Shown one piece after another: positions 56,141-64,000 of a stretch of 64,000 bases of DNA. The stretch covers positions 1,743,001 to 1,807,000 of the forward strand of contig NZ_JAATJC010000001.1 in the NCBI RefSeq assembly GCF_011927725.1, written 5' to 3'. The stretch is from Sphingomonas kaistensis. Its GTDB lineage: Bacteria > Pseudomonadota > Alphaproteobacteria > Sphingomonadales > Sphingomonadaceae. Within the stretch, counting starts at the first letter, position 1, and the number at the start of each line of letters is the position of its first letter. The translations under genes and the position numbers were made by a program. Below the pieces are notes generated by a model that was not told the DNA's origin, searched no databases, and saw only the letters and a program-made list of their open reading frames with translations.

Positions 56141-56641
56141 TCAGGTGGCGCGAATCGCACCCTCGGGATAGGCGATCGCGATCACTTCCCAGCTCTTTTC
56201 GCCCGCCGGCAAGCGAACGATCCGCTCGTCACCGACTCGCGCGCCGACGAGCGCCCGGGCCATCGGGCTGCCCCACGCGATTCGCCCCGCGCCGGCGTCC
56301 GCTTCATCGTCTCCGACAAGAGTAAGGGTGCGGCGGGCATCGTCCTCGTCGGCCAGCTCCACCGTCGCGCCGAAGCGGATCACGTCACGATCGGGCTGGC
56401 TGGCGGGATCGACCACCTTGGCGTTCTTCATCACCTTCGACAGGTAACCCAGCCGACGGTCGATCTCACGCAGCCGCTTGCGGCCGTAGATGTAGTCGCC
56501 ATTCTCCGAGCGATCGCCATTGCCGGCCGCCCAGCTTATCGTCTCGACCAGCTTGGGCCGCTCGCTGCCGAACAATTGCTCATATTCGGCGCGGATCCGC
56601 GCAAAGCCTTCGGCGGTGATGAAACGGGGACGATCACTCAT
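56141..56641 (-). CDS. greB: Transcription elongation factor GreB
   Basis: Rescues backtracked RNA polymerase by stimulating transcript cleavage. The 166 residues have the N-terminal coiled coil with the GreB-specific GDRSENGDYIYGRKRLREIDRRLGYL (acidic tip and basic patch) and the C-terminal FKBP-like domain. The ATG is nine bases after the transglycosylase stop, so both are one transcript. Confidence 0.9.
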   Translation of the reverse strand: MSDRPRFITAEGFARIRAEYEQLFGSERPKLVETISWAAGNGDRSENGDYIYGRKRLREIDRRLGYLSKVMKNAKVVDPASQPDRDVIRFGATVELADEDDARRTLTLVGDDEADAGAGRIAWGSPMARALVGARVGDERIVRLPAGEKSWEVIAIAYPEGAIRAT

Positions 56642-56650
56642 CCCGGTGGC

Positions 56651-58609
56651 TTAGCCGACGCGGGCCTTACCGAGGAAGTGGCTGAGCTGGCGCGGGCTTA
56701 CCGCACGCGGGTTCATCCGGTCGTAGACCACCGTATTTTCCAGCACCCGCTGCACGTAGCCGCGCGTTTCGGAGAAGGGGATGTCCTCGATCCAGGCAAC
56801 GACGTCGGCCCCCGGCGCGCGCGGATCGCCGTTGCGATTGACCCATTTGCGCACGTTTCCGGCGCCCGCATTGTAGCTCGCCACCGCCAGCACGTAATTG
56901 CCGTCCCACTGGTTCAGCAGCCGCCGGAAGTAGGACGAACCAAGCATCACGTTGTACGACGGATCGGACGTCAGACGACCGAAGTCGTAGCCCACGCCGA
57001 CCTTGCCCGACTGTTCCTGTGCGGTGGCCGGCATCAGCTGCATCATGCCCCGTGCGCCGGCGCCGCTGACCGCGGTACGGTCGAACGAGCTTTCCTGGCG
57101 GGTGATACCGTGGCTGATGCTCCACAGATATTCTTCGCTGATCCCGCCCGGCAGGGTCGGATAAGCGGCGCGGAAGTAGAAGGGCGAGCCGCCGTTGCGC
57201 GAGGAACGGGCAGTCCACACCGACAGGTCCTGCCGTCCGACCTGGCTCGACAACTCGGTCGCGAGCAGGCGGTCGCTGTCATTGTCCAGGGCCTCGGACA
57301 AGGCGCGGACGAACAGGGCCTGCTCGTCGCGGCGGCCCTGCGAGCCGAGCAGGCGGATCGCGCGGACCAGTGGCTTCACCTGGAACGTGGAGCGCTGCGC
57401 CGGCGTGACCAGCATCTGGGGCGAGCCGAGCGGTACGGGAATTGCGCGGCCCAGCCGTTCGTGCGCGAGCTGACCGTAGAACAGGTCGGGATAAGCCGCG
57501 GCCTTGCTGAAGTGCGCGGTCGCATTCTGCAGCTGGCCGGCCTGGGCGGCGGCGCGGCCGGCCCAATAGGCACCCTTGGTCAGTACCTGAAGCGACCGGC
57601 CGCCTTCGCTATACTTGTCGAACAGGGCGACGGCATCGGCCGGGCGGCCAAGCGCACGGATCGCGACGGTGCCGGCGAGCCACGTGAGGTTGGTATATTC
57701 GTCGCGCACCTGCAGCGGCTGGGCGGCGAGGTCGCTGCCGACCGGAAGCGCGTCGTCGACCTGTCGGGCGATATCATAGGCAAGCGTGTACTGGCGGTCG
57801 GCATAGGCTTCCTGCGCGACGATCCGCTTCAGTTCGTACCATTTGCCGGGATCGACCGGGAGCGAGGTGAAACGGTGCGGTCGCGCCAGCAGCTGGCGCG
57901 CCGCCGCCTGCCAATTGGCTTCGCGCAGGTAGCGGGCCCGGTCCTGCATCAACCCGGCGTCCTCGGTGACGCGGGCCATCACCGCATTATACAGCGCCTC
58001 GGTGTCGGGCGCGCGCTGCTGCATGGCGATGCGGGCGGCGAATGCCGGGCGGCGGGCGGCACTGGTCGACGCGAGCAGGCGTGCCGCGTCGGTCGGATCA
58101 CGGTCGATCAGCAGTCGGTCGACCCGCTGGTCGTGGTCGGCGGTGGTGAAGCTGCCCCCAAACCGCTGGTAAAGGGCGATTTCGTCGACCGCCGACAGTC
58201 CCGACGCGCTCCAGGCGCGGCGCGCGGCAAGCAGCGCTTCGACCGACCGGCCCTGCGCCGCATAGGCCTCGGCAAGGCGGGCAAAGCCGCCGGCGGTGGT
58301 CGGCTGCTGGGTCCGGAAGAAGGCGACAACGGTGGCGACATTCTCGCCCGGTTGCATCGCCCGCTCGGCTGAACGGCGCATCGCGGATTCGCCGGGCCAG
58401 CCGGGATAAGCGACCAGGAAGCGGGCGTAATCGGCAAACGACCAGTTGCCGCCCTGCCGCAGCCGCCGCCAGTCGTTCAGCGCGTAGCCGACGTCATTGA
58501 CCGGGGCGAGCGCCGGCGCCGGGGATACCGGTGTCAGCTGGGCCGATCCGGTCGCCGGAGCGACCAGTATCAGGGGAAGGAGATAAGCCACTCGTCGCAT
58601 GCTGGACAT
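56651..58609 (-). CDS. Soluble lytic murein transglycosylase (Slt70-like)
   Basis: A 652-residue periplasmic muramidase that cleaves between MurNAc and GlcNAc, forming 1,6-anhydro ends. A signal peptide (MSSMRRVAYLLPLILVAPATGSA) is followed by a long superhelical domain (about 40-470) and the SLT domain with catalytic Glu in RQESSFDRTAVSGAGARGMMQLMP (near 508) and VASYNAGAGNVRKW. It is divergent from dapA and precedes greB. Confidence 0.92.
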   Translation of the reverse strand: MSSMRRVAYLLPLILVAPATGSAQLTPVSPAPALAPVNDVGYALNDWRRLRQGGNWSFADYARFLVAYPGWPGESAMRRSAERAMQPGENVATVVAFFRTQQPTTAGGFARLAEAYAAQGRSVEALLAARRAWSASGLSAVDEIALYQRFGGSFTTADHDQRVDRLLIDRDPTDAARLLASTSAARRPAFAARIAMQQRAPDTEALYNAVMARVTEDAGLMQDRARYLREANWQAAARQLLARPHRFTSLPVDPGKWYELKRIVAQEAYADRQYTLAYDIARQVDDALPVGSDLAAQPLQVRDEYTNLTWLAGTVAIRALGRPADAVALFDKYSEGGRSLQVLTKGAYWAGRAAAQAGQLQNATAHFSKAAAYPDLFYGQLAHERLGRAIPVPLGSPQMLVTPAQRSTFQVKPLVRAIRLLGSQGRRDEQALFVRALSEALDNDSDRLLATELSSQVGRQDLSVWTARSSRNGGSPFYFRAAYPTLPGGISEEYLWSISHGITRQESSFDRTAVSGAGARGMMQLMPATAQEQSGKVGVGYDFGRLTSDPSYNVMLGSSYFRRLLNQWDGNYVLAVASYNAGAGNVRKWVNRNGDPRAPGADVVAWIEDIPFSETRGYVQRVLENTVVYDRMNPRAVSPRQLSHFLGKARVG

Positions 58610-58693
58610 CTTCGGCTATTGGTCCTTATCAACCGCTGAACAAACGCCGCGCCAGTCTAGTCGCAGCGGCCAAGTAAAATAGAGGAAGCCTGC

Positions 58694-59569
58694 ATGTTCT
58701 CCGGGTCGATCCCCGCTCTCGTGACACCGTTCACCGCAGGGGAGGTCGATTTGGCCGCCCTGCGCGACCTGGTGGAGTGGCAAGTGGCCGAAGGGTCGAG
58801 CGGCCTGGTCCCGTGCGGGACGACCGGCGAAGTCCCGACGCTGAGCGCCGACGAGCATGCGGCAGTGGTCCGCACGACGATCGAAGCGGCGGCGGGGCGG
58901 GTGCCGGTGATCGCGGGTTGCGGGAGCTATTCGACCGCCGAGAGCCTGCGCAAGATGATCGTCGCCAAGGAACTCGGGGCCGACGCGGCGCTGGTGGTCG
59001 TGCCTTATTACAACCGCCCCAGCCAGGCCGGCATCCTCGCTCATTACCGCGCGCTGAGCGAGGGATGCGACTTGCCGATCGTCGTCTACAACGTGCCCTC
59101 GCGTACCGTCGCCGACATCGCGGTCGACACGCTGGCCGAAGTGGCGCGGCTGCGGGGCGTGGTCGGGATCAAGGACGCAACCGGAAGCATGGCGCGGGTG
59201 ACGGCGCAGCGGCTCGCCTGCGGGACGGACTTCTGCCAGCTGTCGGGCAACGACGACATGGCACTGGGCTTCAACGCCCATGGCGGGGTGGGGTGCATCT
59301 CGGTCACCGCCAATGTCGCGCCGCGGCTGTGCGCTGACCTCCAGAAGGCGACTGCGGAGGGCCGCTGGGACGATGCGCGCGACCTCGCCGACCGGCTCTA
59401 CCTGCTGAACGATGCGATGTTCGCCGATGCCTCGCCGGGGCCAGCCAAATATGCCCTTGGGCGCGTACGGCCCGGCTTTCCGCAAGAGCTTCGCCTGCCC
59501 CTGCTGGAAGCGAATGCCGCCGCCCGCGACCTGGTCGATGCCGGCCTGAAGGCAGCGGGACTCGTTTAG
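58694..59569 (+). CDS. dapA: 4-hydroxy-tetrahydrodipicolinate synthase
   Basis: Condenses aspartate semialdehyde and pyruvate in lysine and meso-diaminopimelate synthesis. The 291 residues show GTTGEVPTL (pyruvate binding), YNVPSRT with the catalytic Tyr, and the Schiff-base Lys in GIKDATG near 160. SD GAGGAAG precedes the ATG. Its end is seven bases from the convergent astB stop. Confidence 0.96.
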   Translation: MFSGSIPALVTPFTAGEVDLAALRDLVEWQVAEGSSGLVPCGTTGEVPTLSADEHAAVVRTTIEAAAGRVPVIAGCGSYSTAESLRKMIVAKELGADAALVVVPYYNRPSQAGILAHYRALSEGCDLPIVVYNVPSRTVADIAVDTLAEVARLRGVVGIKDATGSMARVTAQRLACGTDFCQLSGNDDMALGFNAHGGVGCISVTANVAPRLCADLQKATAEGRWDDARDLADRLYLLNDAMFADASPGPAKYALGRVRPGFPQELRLPLLEANAAARDLVDAGLKAAGLV

Positions 59570-59576
59570 TCCGGGC

Positions 59577-60827
59577 CTAGATCAACTCGTCGAGGCCGCA
59601 GGCGCCCAGCAATTCGGCTCGCGCCTGCTCGATGGCGGCGATCAGTGCCGGGGCACCGAGATCCGCCACCGCAATCTCCTCCGGCCAGCTGCGCGCGATG
59701 ACCTGTCCGAGCCGGTCGAGCTTCTGCTCGTCGACCAGGAAGCGGGGGTCGACGGTGGCAGGGTCGCACACCACCCGCAGCCGCAGGCAGGCCGGGCCCC
59801 CGCCGTTGGCCATCGACTGGCGGACGTCCACCACCCTGACGTCGCGGATCGCTCCGTTGCCGGCAAGGTGGCGTTCGAGCCAGTTCCACACCGCCGGCGT
59901 CTCGCGCACTTCCTCGGGCACGATCAGGCTGTTGCCGCCGTCGGGGCGGGTGACCAGCTGGGCGTTGAACAGGTAGGAGCGGATCGCCTCCTCAAGGCTG
60001 ACGTCGGCGGCGGGGACCTCGACCAGTTCGAGATCGGGGAATTTGGTTTCGAGTTCGGCGAGAAAGGCGTCGCGGTCGGCGAAGGCCTGCTCATGCGCGA
60101 ACAGCACCCGTTCGTTGGCGACGGCGACTACGTCGTTATGGAAGGCGCCGGCAGCGATCGCCTGCTCCGACTGGGCGACGAACAGGGTGCGGTCAGGGTC
60201 GAGGCGGTGGCGGCGGGCAATCGCCCGGCACGCCTCGAGGTGCTGGCGGGCAGGGAAGGGGCCTCCCGACAGGCCGTAGACGAAAACCTCGACCCCCGGC
60301 CGATTGTGCGATGCGCAGAGCCGCATGTGGTTGGCCGCCCCTTCGTCGCCGAAGGTCGGCGGGACCGGCCCGTGGACGGTGAAGGCCGGGTCGGCAAAGG
60401 CGAGGCGAAGCTGGGCCAGGGTCGCCGGCCATTCGTGGCTGCGGTGCACCATGGTGCGCAGGTTGGCGATGGTGAGGTGGGTGCGTCCATCGCCGGTGTC
60501 GAGGCCGGGGCTGACGGTTGCTGCATTGGCGGCCCACATCGCGCTGGCGCTCATCGCATTGGCGAGCAGGGCGGGCTCGGCCGCTTCGGGCGTGACGCCG
60601 AGCTCGGCCAGCCAGGCGCGGGCCGGGCGGGGCTGGGGCAGGAAGATCCCCTGCGTCAGCCCGAGCGCGAGGTTGGCGCGCATCTTGTCCAGTCCCTGTA
60701 GCGCGGCGGCGCGCGGCTTGCTGACCTTGCCGAGGTTGCGGGCCGAGGCGAGGTTGCCGAGGCTGAGCCCGCCGTAATTATGGCTGGGACCGACGATCCC
60801 GTCGAAATTGATCTCGCGCACGCTCAT
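59577..60827 (-). CDS. astB: N-succinylarginine dihydrolase
   Basis: Second step of the arginine succinyltransferase pathway, turning N2-succinylarginine into succinylornithine, ammonia and CO2. The 416 residues open with EINFDGIVGPSHNYGGLSLGN and carry the amidinotransferase-fold catalytic residues, with the active Cys in NGGGPACLRLRV near 360. It is last of the M20 hydrolase-astA-astB operon and overlaps astA by four bases. Confidence 0.95.
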   Translation of the reverse strand: MSVREINFDGIVGPSHNYGGLSLGNLASARNLGKVSKPRAAALQGLDKMRANLALGLTQGIFLPQPRPARAWLAELGVTPEAAEPALLANAMSASAMWAANAATVSPGLDTGDGRTHLTIANLRTMVHRSHEWPATLAQLRLAFADPAFTVHGPVPPTFGDEGAANHMRLCASHNRPGVEVFVYGLSGGPFPARQHLEACRAIARRHRLDPDRTLFVAQSEQAIAAGAFHNDVVAVANERVLFAHEQAFADRDAFLAELETKFPDLELVEVPAADVSLEEAIRSYLFNAQLVTRPDGGNSLIVPEEVRETPAVWNWLERHLAGNGAIRDVRVVDVRQSMANGGGPACLRLRVVCDPATVDPRFLVDEQKLDRLGQVIARSWPEEIAVADLGAPALIAAIEQARAELLGACGLDELI

Positions 60828-61843
60828 CGGCCGACCATCAGCACCCTGGCGCCGGTCTCGATCTCGAGCAGGTCGGCGGCTTCGCGGCTGATGGCGATGC
60901 CCTTGCGGCCCACCCGCCGCACTTCGGCCCGGACGCAGCGGAAGTCGCGCAGGCGGCCGGCGGCAAGAAGGACCTTGGTCTTGCCGGGCTCGCCGCCGAT
61001 CTCGACCACCGTTTCCTCCGCGGATTCGCGGATCGAGCGGACCTGGTCGGTCGGGGCGGTGACGGTCGGGCCGCCGTCAAAGATGTCGACGTAACGGTCG
61101 AAGGTCATGCCCTCTTCCTGCAGCATCCGAAGCGCGGCGCGGCCGGTCGGGTGCGGCTGGCCCATGACGGCCTTGGCGCTGTCGGGCAGCATCGAAACGT
61201 AGATCGGCGTCTTGGGCATGAGGTCGGCGATGAACTGGGTGCCGTTCACCGCATTGAAGCCGTCGGCCTCGGGGAAGGTCATGTCGAAGAAGCGCCCGGC
61301 CAGCGCGTCCCAGAAGGGCGAATTGCCGGCCTCGTCCATCACTCCGCGAAGCTCGGCCAGAAGTCGGTCGCCGAAGCGCTGGCGGTGGGCCTTGATGAAC
61401 AGGTAGCGGCTACGCGCGAGCAGCATGCCCCAGCCGCCGGCACGAAGCTGCGGGTGGAGGAACAGGCCGCCGACCTCGCTCGACCCTTCAAGGTCGGTGG
61501 TCAGGGTCAGCATCTGGTTGCGGAATGTCTTGCCGAGCTCCGGGCTCCACTGGGTGAGGGTGGAGAGGTGGTAGGAGTAAAAGGCCTGTGACGTGCCGAC
61601 CATTCCGAACACCTGGCAGGTGCCGCGGATGATCCCGGCGACGGGATCCTCGAGCACGAAGATGAAGCAGTCGTTGCCCTGCGCTTCCTCGGTCTTGTCG
61701 AACGCGGCTTCGGACTTGGAGAGCTTGGCGACCAGGGTGCCCTTGTCGGCGGGGAGGTTGGTAAAGCCGCCGCCGGTCAGTTTGGCCATTTCGTAGATGG
61801 CGTCGAAATCGTCCGGGGTGGCCGGGCGGATGCGGAAGCTCAC
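60824..61843 (-). CDS. astA: Arginine N-succinyltransferase
   Basis: First step of the same catabolic route, moving succinyl from succinyl-CoA to arginine. The 339 residues match AstA: RIRPATPDDFDAIYEMAKLTGGGFTNLP at the N-terminus, GLFLHPQLRAGGWGMLLARSRYLF in the CoA region, and a long C-terminal half containing FDGGPTVTAPTDQVRSIR. It overlaps both neighbours by four bases. Confidence 0.95.
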   Translation of the reverse strand: MSFRIRPATPDDFDAIYEMAKLTGGGFTNLPADKGTLVAKLSKSEAAFDKTEEAQGNDCFIFVLEDPVAGIIRGTCQVFGMVGTSQAFYSYHLSTLTQWSPELGKTFRNQMLTLTTDLEGSSEVGGLFLHPQLRAGGWGMLLARSRYLFIKAHRQRFGDRLLAELRGVMDEAGNSPFWDALAGRFFDMTFPEADGFNAVNGTQFIADLMPKTPIYVSMLPDSAKAVMGQPHPTGRAALRMLQEEGMTFDRYVDIFDGGPTVTAPTDQVRSIRESAEETVVEIGGEPGKTKVLLAAGRLRDFRCVRAEVRRVGRKGIAISREAADLLEIETGARVLMVGR

Positions 61844-63048
61844 AGCGCGCCTCCGGCGAGGCGGGCGAGGACCAGCGCCGACAGGGCTGCGCGCTCACCG
61901 AGGCTTTCGGGGATCAGATATTCCTCCTCACTGTGGATGGCGCCGCCGCGCACGCCCATGGTGTCGACCACCGGCACGCCGCAGGCGGCGATGTTGTTGC
62001 CGTCGCAGACCCCGCCGCTATCCTTGCGGGCGATGGTCTGCCCCAGGTCGCGGCCGGCCTGCTCGACCAGTGCGAACAGCTTGAGCGCGGGCGGATCGAG
62101 CGGCTTGGGCGGGCGGCCGAAACCGCCGTGGACGTGGACCCCGACGTCGCGCGACGCGGCGACCTGGCGCACCGCGGCGGCGATGCCGGCCCTGGCGGCG
62201 GCCTCGAGGTCGGGCGTGCGCGGACGCAGGTTGACGCGGAGGATCGCAAGGTCGGGCACGACATTGTTGGGCGACCCGCCGTCGAGCCGCGCGACGTTGA
62301 CGCTGAGCCCGTCGCGGCGAAGCGCTTCAAGCGCGAGGGCGAGCTCGGCCGCCGCGGTCACGGCGTTGCGGCCCTCCTCGGGATTGCGACCGGCGTGGGC
62401 CGACCGGCCGCGGATGTGGAAGGAGAAATTGCCCGAGCCCGGACGAGCTCCGGCAAGGGTCCCGTCGGGAAGCGCCGAAGGCTCGTAGGTCAGCGCCGCC
62501 AACTTGCCGCGCGCGGCCTGCGCGATCAGCGAGGCGGAGGAGGCGGACCCGACTTCCTCGTCGCTATTGATCACGACCTCGTAACCGGCCGTACCGGCGC
62601 CGGGATGCCGCTCGAAGGCCTGCAGGGCGGCGATCATCACCGCGAGGCCGCCCTTCATGTCGGCCACTCCTGGACCGTTGACGCGACCGTCGGGCAGATC
62701 GCGGACGGTCTGGAACGGGTGGTCCGCGCCGTAGACGGTGTCCATGTGGCCGGTCAGCAGCATTTGCCGCGGAGCGCCGGGTCGGACGACGAGATGGAGG
62801 TGCTTGCCATGCGCAAGCGCGATTTCGCGTCCGGCGGCATCCAGCGCTGTCACCGGATCGGGATCGCGCAAGGTCAGCGTGCCGGGCAGGGTCGACAGGC
62901 GGTCGGCCAGCAGCGCGGCGGTCCGCTCGAGCCCGGACAGGTTGGTCGAACCGCTGTTGATCGCGCACCAGGAGCGGACCTCGTCAAGGCTGCAGGCCTC
63001 GGCTGCGGTTTCCGCCAGTGTGCGTTCTTGGCTTGTTGGTTCCCCCAT
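61840..63048 (-). CDS. M20-family metallopeptidase (CPG2/ArgE-like) heading the ast operon
   Basis: A 402-residue zinc hydrolase. Metal ligands lie in LLTGHMDTVYG (near 105), GPGVADMKGG, INSDEEVGS and a late GGAIHSEEEYLIPE; a dimerisation domain is inserted between (about 210-320). It resembles carboxypeptidase G2 and acyl-amino-acid hydrolases. I place the start at 63048, which follows an upstream antisense-only extension. Being cotranslated with astA and astB, it may hydrolyse N-succinylglutamate or succinylornithine in place of AstE; this is inference. It could also be an unrelated amidohydrolase. Confidence 0.85.
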   Translation of the reverse strand: MGEPTSQERTLAETAAEACSLDEVRSWCAINSGSTNLSGLERTAALLADRLSTLPGTLTLRDPDPVTALDAAGREIALAHGKHLHLVVRPGAPRQMLLTGHMDTVYGADHPFQTVRDLPDGRVNGPGVADMKGGLAVMIAALQAFERHPGAGTAGYEVVINSDEEVGSASSASLIAQAARGKLAALTYEPSALPDGTLAGARPGSGNFSFHIRGRSAHAGRNPEEGRNAVTAAAELALALEALRRDGLSVNVARLDGGSPNNVVPDLAILRVNLRPRTPDLEAAARAGIAAAVRQVAASRDVGVHVHGGFGRPPKPLDPPALKLFALVEQAGRDLGQTIARKDSGGVCDGNNIAACGVPVVDTMGVRGGAIHSEEEYLIPESLGERAALSALVLARLAGGAL

Positions 63049-63100
63049 GCCCGGACGCTTAGCCAAGCGGATAGGGGAAGGCGAGAGCGGGACGGCACCC

Positions 63101-63132
63101 AAAAGAAAAGCCCCGGCGGTGAGGCCGGGGCT
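63101..63132 (-). terminator. Rho-independent terminator of the secreted small protein gene
   Basis: On the minus strand AGCCCCGGC (63132-63124) pairs perfectly with GCCGGGGCT (63117-63109), loop of six, followed by TTTCTTTT. It ends transcription between the small secreted gene and the M20-astA-astB operon, so that operon needs its own promoter. Confidence 0.9.
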
Positions 63133-63160
63133 CATCTGGTTTCTGGCAAGGCCAGCGCGA

Positions 63161-63577
63161 TTACGGGCTGACCGAGATCTGCGTCTGGCTTTCACCGTTG
63201 CTGAGCAGCAGTGCGGCGAGGCCACCGAGGGCGGCAAGGCCAACCAGCAGCGGAAGGATGCCGACGCCGCCGCCAGCCGCAACCGCGGCTGGAGTAGCGA
63301 TCGGAGCGGTTTCAGCGACCGGAGCCGGCGCCGGGGCGTCGAGGGTCGGGAACACACAACCGGGGGTGCCGGACTGGGCCGAAATGGCCGCGCCGGCGGC
63401 AGAAGCAGCGGCCGCGCCGCAAAGCGCCTGGCTGGAAGCGGGGGCGGCAAAAGCCGAAAGCGCCGCCCACGGGCTATAGGCAGCCGACTGGGACTGAACA
63501 GCCGCAGCGGCAGGCCCGCTCACCAACATCGTGGCAGCACCGGTCATGATGACCAGGCGTGCAGCAAAACTCTTCAT
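63161..63577 (-). CDS. Small exported Ala-rich protein with C-terminal membrane helix
   Basis: A 138-residue protein with a signal peptide (MKSFAARLVIMTGAATMLVSGPAAAA). An Ala/Ser/Pro-rich linker containing two Cys follows, then a C-terminal hydrophobic helix (GGGVGILPLLVGLAALGGLAALLL) and a short polar tail. The layout imitates a sorting-signal protein but lacks a PEP motif. No family recognised. It has its own terminator. Start chosen at the ATG before the signal peptide; the longer frame upstream is not protein-like. Confidence 0.7.
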   Translation of the reverse strand: MKSFAARLVIMTGAATMLVSGPAAAAVQSQSAAYSPWAALSAFAAPASSQALCGAAAASAAGAAISAQSGTPGCVFPTLDAPAPAPVAETAPIATPAAVAAGGGVGILPLLVGLAALGGLAALLLSNGESQTQISVSP

Positions 63578-63593
63578 GTCAAACCAACTCCCA

Positions 63594-63617
63594 GATTCCG
63601 TGCCCACATGCCGAATC
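63594..63617. promoter_or_regulatory. Paired GANTC sites upstream of the small secreted gene
   Basis: GATTC (63594-63598) and GAATC (63613-63617) lie 17 and 36 bases before the ATG of the small secreted gene, in the 71-base gap below the PilZ gene. They are possible CcrM methylation sites. Two by chance in a short gap is not very unlikely. Confidence 0.3.
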
Positions 63618-63648
63618 GAGCCAGCTTTGCCAAGCCTTTTCAGCACTC

Positions 63649-64000
63649 TCATCGCGCGTTGCGTCCGACCTGCGGCGGCAAAGGCACGGAAGGCGCCGCC
63701 AGCGGATCGCCTCCGGACAGCCGGTCGAGGTCGAACTCTTCCTTGAAACGGATGCCGAACCGGTCGCGCTGGGCCCAGCGGATCGTGCCGCTGACCGGGC
63801 CGACGCCGACGATGTCCATGGTGATCGAGCGGCCCGGTGTAACGGCCTGCGAGCATTCCACCAGCGCGCCCATCGCAGAGATATTGCGCAGGCGGACTTC
63901 GACCACTTCTCCGTCAACGCCGATCAGAGCGCGGCGCATCATCCGCTGGCGAGGATCGCGCAGGAACAGGCTGCCGTCGGTGGTGACGACCTTGCCCTGG
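63649..64000 (-). CDS. PilZ-domain protein, N-terminus outside the window
   Basis: The frame is open to the window edge, so only 117 C-terminal residues are present. The PilZ c-di-GMP motif is seen as RQRMMRRALI (Arg-rich RxxxR) followed by NISAMGALVE (the [D/N]xSxxG motif), then SITMDIVGVGPVSGTIRWAQRDRFGIRFKEEFD. Sequence before it (KVVTTDGSLFLRDPRQR) fits a strand leading into the domain. It probably binds c-di-GMP and acts on motility, cell-cycle or surface functions; output unknown. Confidence 0.82.
   Translation of the reverse strand, partial: QGKVVTTDGSLFLRDPRQRMMRRALIGVDGEVVEVRLRNISAMGALVECSQAVTPGRSITMDIVGVGPVSGTIRWAQRDRFGIRFKEEFDLDRLSGGDPLAAPSVPLPPQVGRNAR

Overview
The window is ordinary chromosomal DNA from a high-G+C alphaproteobacterium, almost certainly of the order Sphingomonadales (a Sphingomonas or Sphingomicrobium relative). 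The evidence is two secreted proteins ending in the PEPxxWA-CTERM anchor typical of sphingomonads, a ChvG/ChvI two-component system next to a short HprK, RapZ and a PTS EIIA/HPr pair, an HdaA-type replication regulator, and TTAA-N7-TTAA (CtrA-like) and GANTC (CcrM-like) sites upstream of some genes. There is no prophage, insertion sequence, CRISPR array or defence island. Genes are tightly packed, often with 4-bp start/stop overlaps, and no gap without a gene exceeds 300 bases; the longest (5778-6065) is the leader of a PEP-CTERM gene.

Layout. 1-6.8 kb: the end of a MATE transporter, a lipid kinase, hemB, a membrane-fused spermidine-synthase-like protein, a GNAT acetyltransferase, a lipoprotein, tRNA-Arg(ACG) and a PEP-CTERM protein. 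6.8-18.4 kb: an esterase, the 2-oxoacid:ferredoxin oxidoreductase korA-korB (interrupted by a 26-residue membrane peptide and an atypical small gene), a second spermidine-synthase-like protein, photolyase, cyclopropane fatty acid synthase, an SDR and rmuC. 18.4-25.4 kb: a regulatory block on the minus strand, chvI-chvG-hprK-rapZ-EIIA-ptsH-rRNA/tRNA methyltransferase, with pckA divergent from it. 25.4-31 kb: phosphate transporter Pit with a NUDIX-DUF47 fusion, a DUF885 metallohydrolase, NfeD and a band-7 protein. 31-35 kb: a CoA ester lyase, guaB, an RsmB-type methyltransferase and a TPR protein. 35-40.6 kb: the classic lptD-surA-pdxA-rsmA order. 40.7-43.9 kb: pepA-holC-ndk and small proteins. 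43.9-52 kb: purM and a PurN-YjbR fusion on the minus strand, then DUF2066-hdaA-ppk1-ppx, with an I78 inhibitor and RNase D converging on ppx. 53-59.6 kb: aspS, a DUF3052-like protein, the second PEP-CTERM protein, GreB, a lytic transglycosylase and dapA. 59.6-64 kb: an arginine-succinylation operon (M20 hydrolase-astA-astB), a small secreted protein and a truncated PilZ protein.

Points most worth a second look: (1) a methyltransferase that appears to start at CTG behind a perfect GGAGG, and a DUF1294 gene that may use a CTG overlapping the upstream TGA; (2) the two extra genes coupled into korA-korB; (3) a NUDIX-DUF47 fusion with a degenerate Nudix box and no usual start codon; (4) a 16-bp perfect palindrome in the chvI-pckA divergent region; (5) paired GANTC sites, two of them with CtrA-like sites, upstream of three secreted-protein genes; (6) an M20 hydrolase that may replace AstE. 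All assignments were made by reading the sequence, without database searches.
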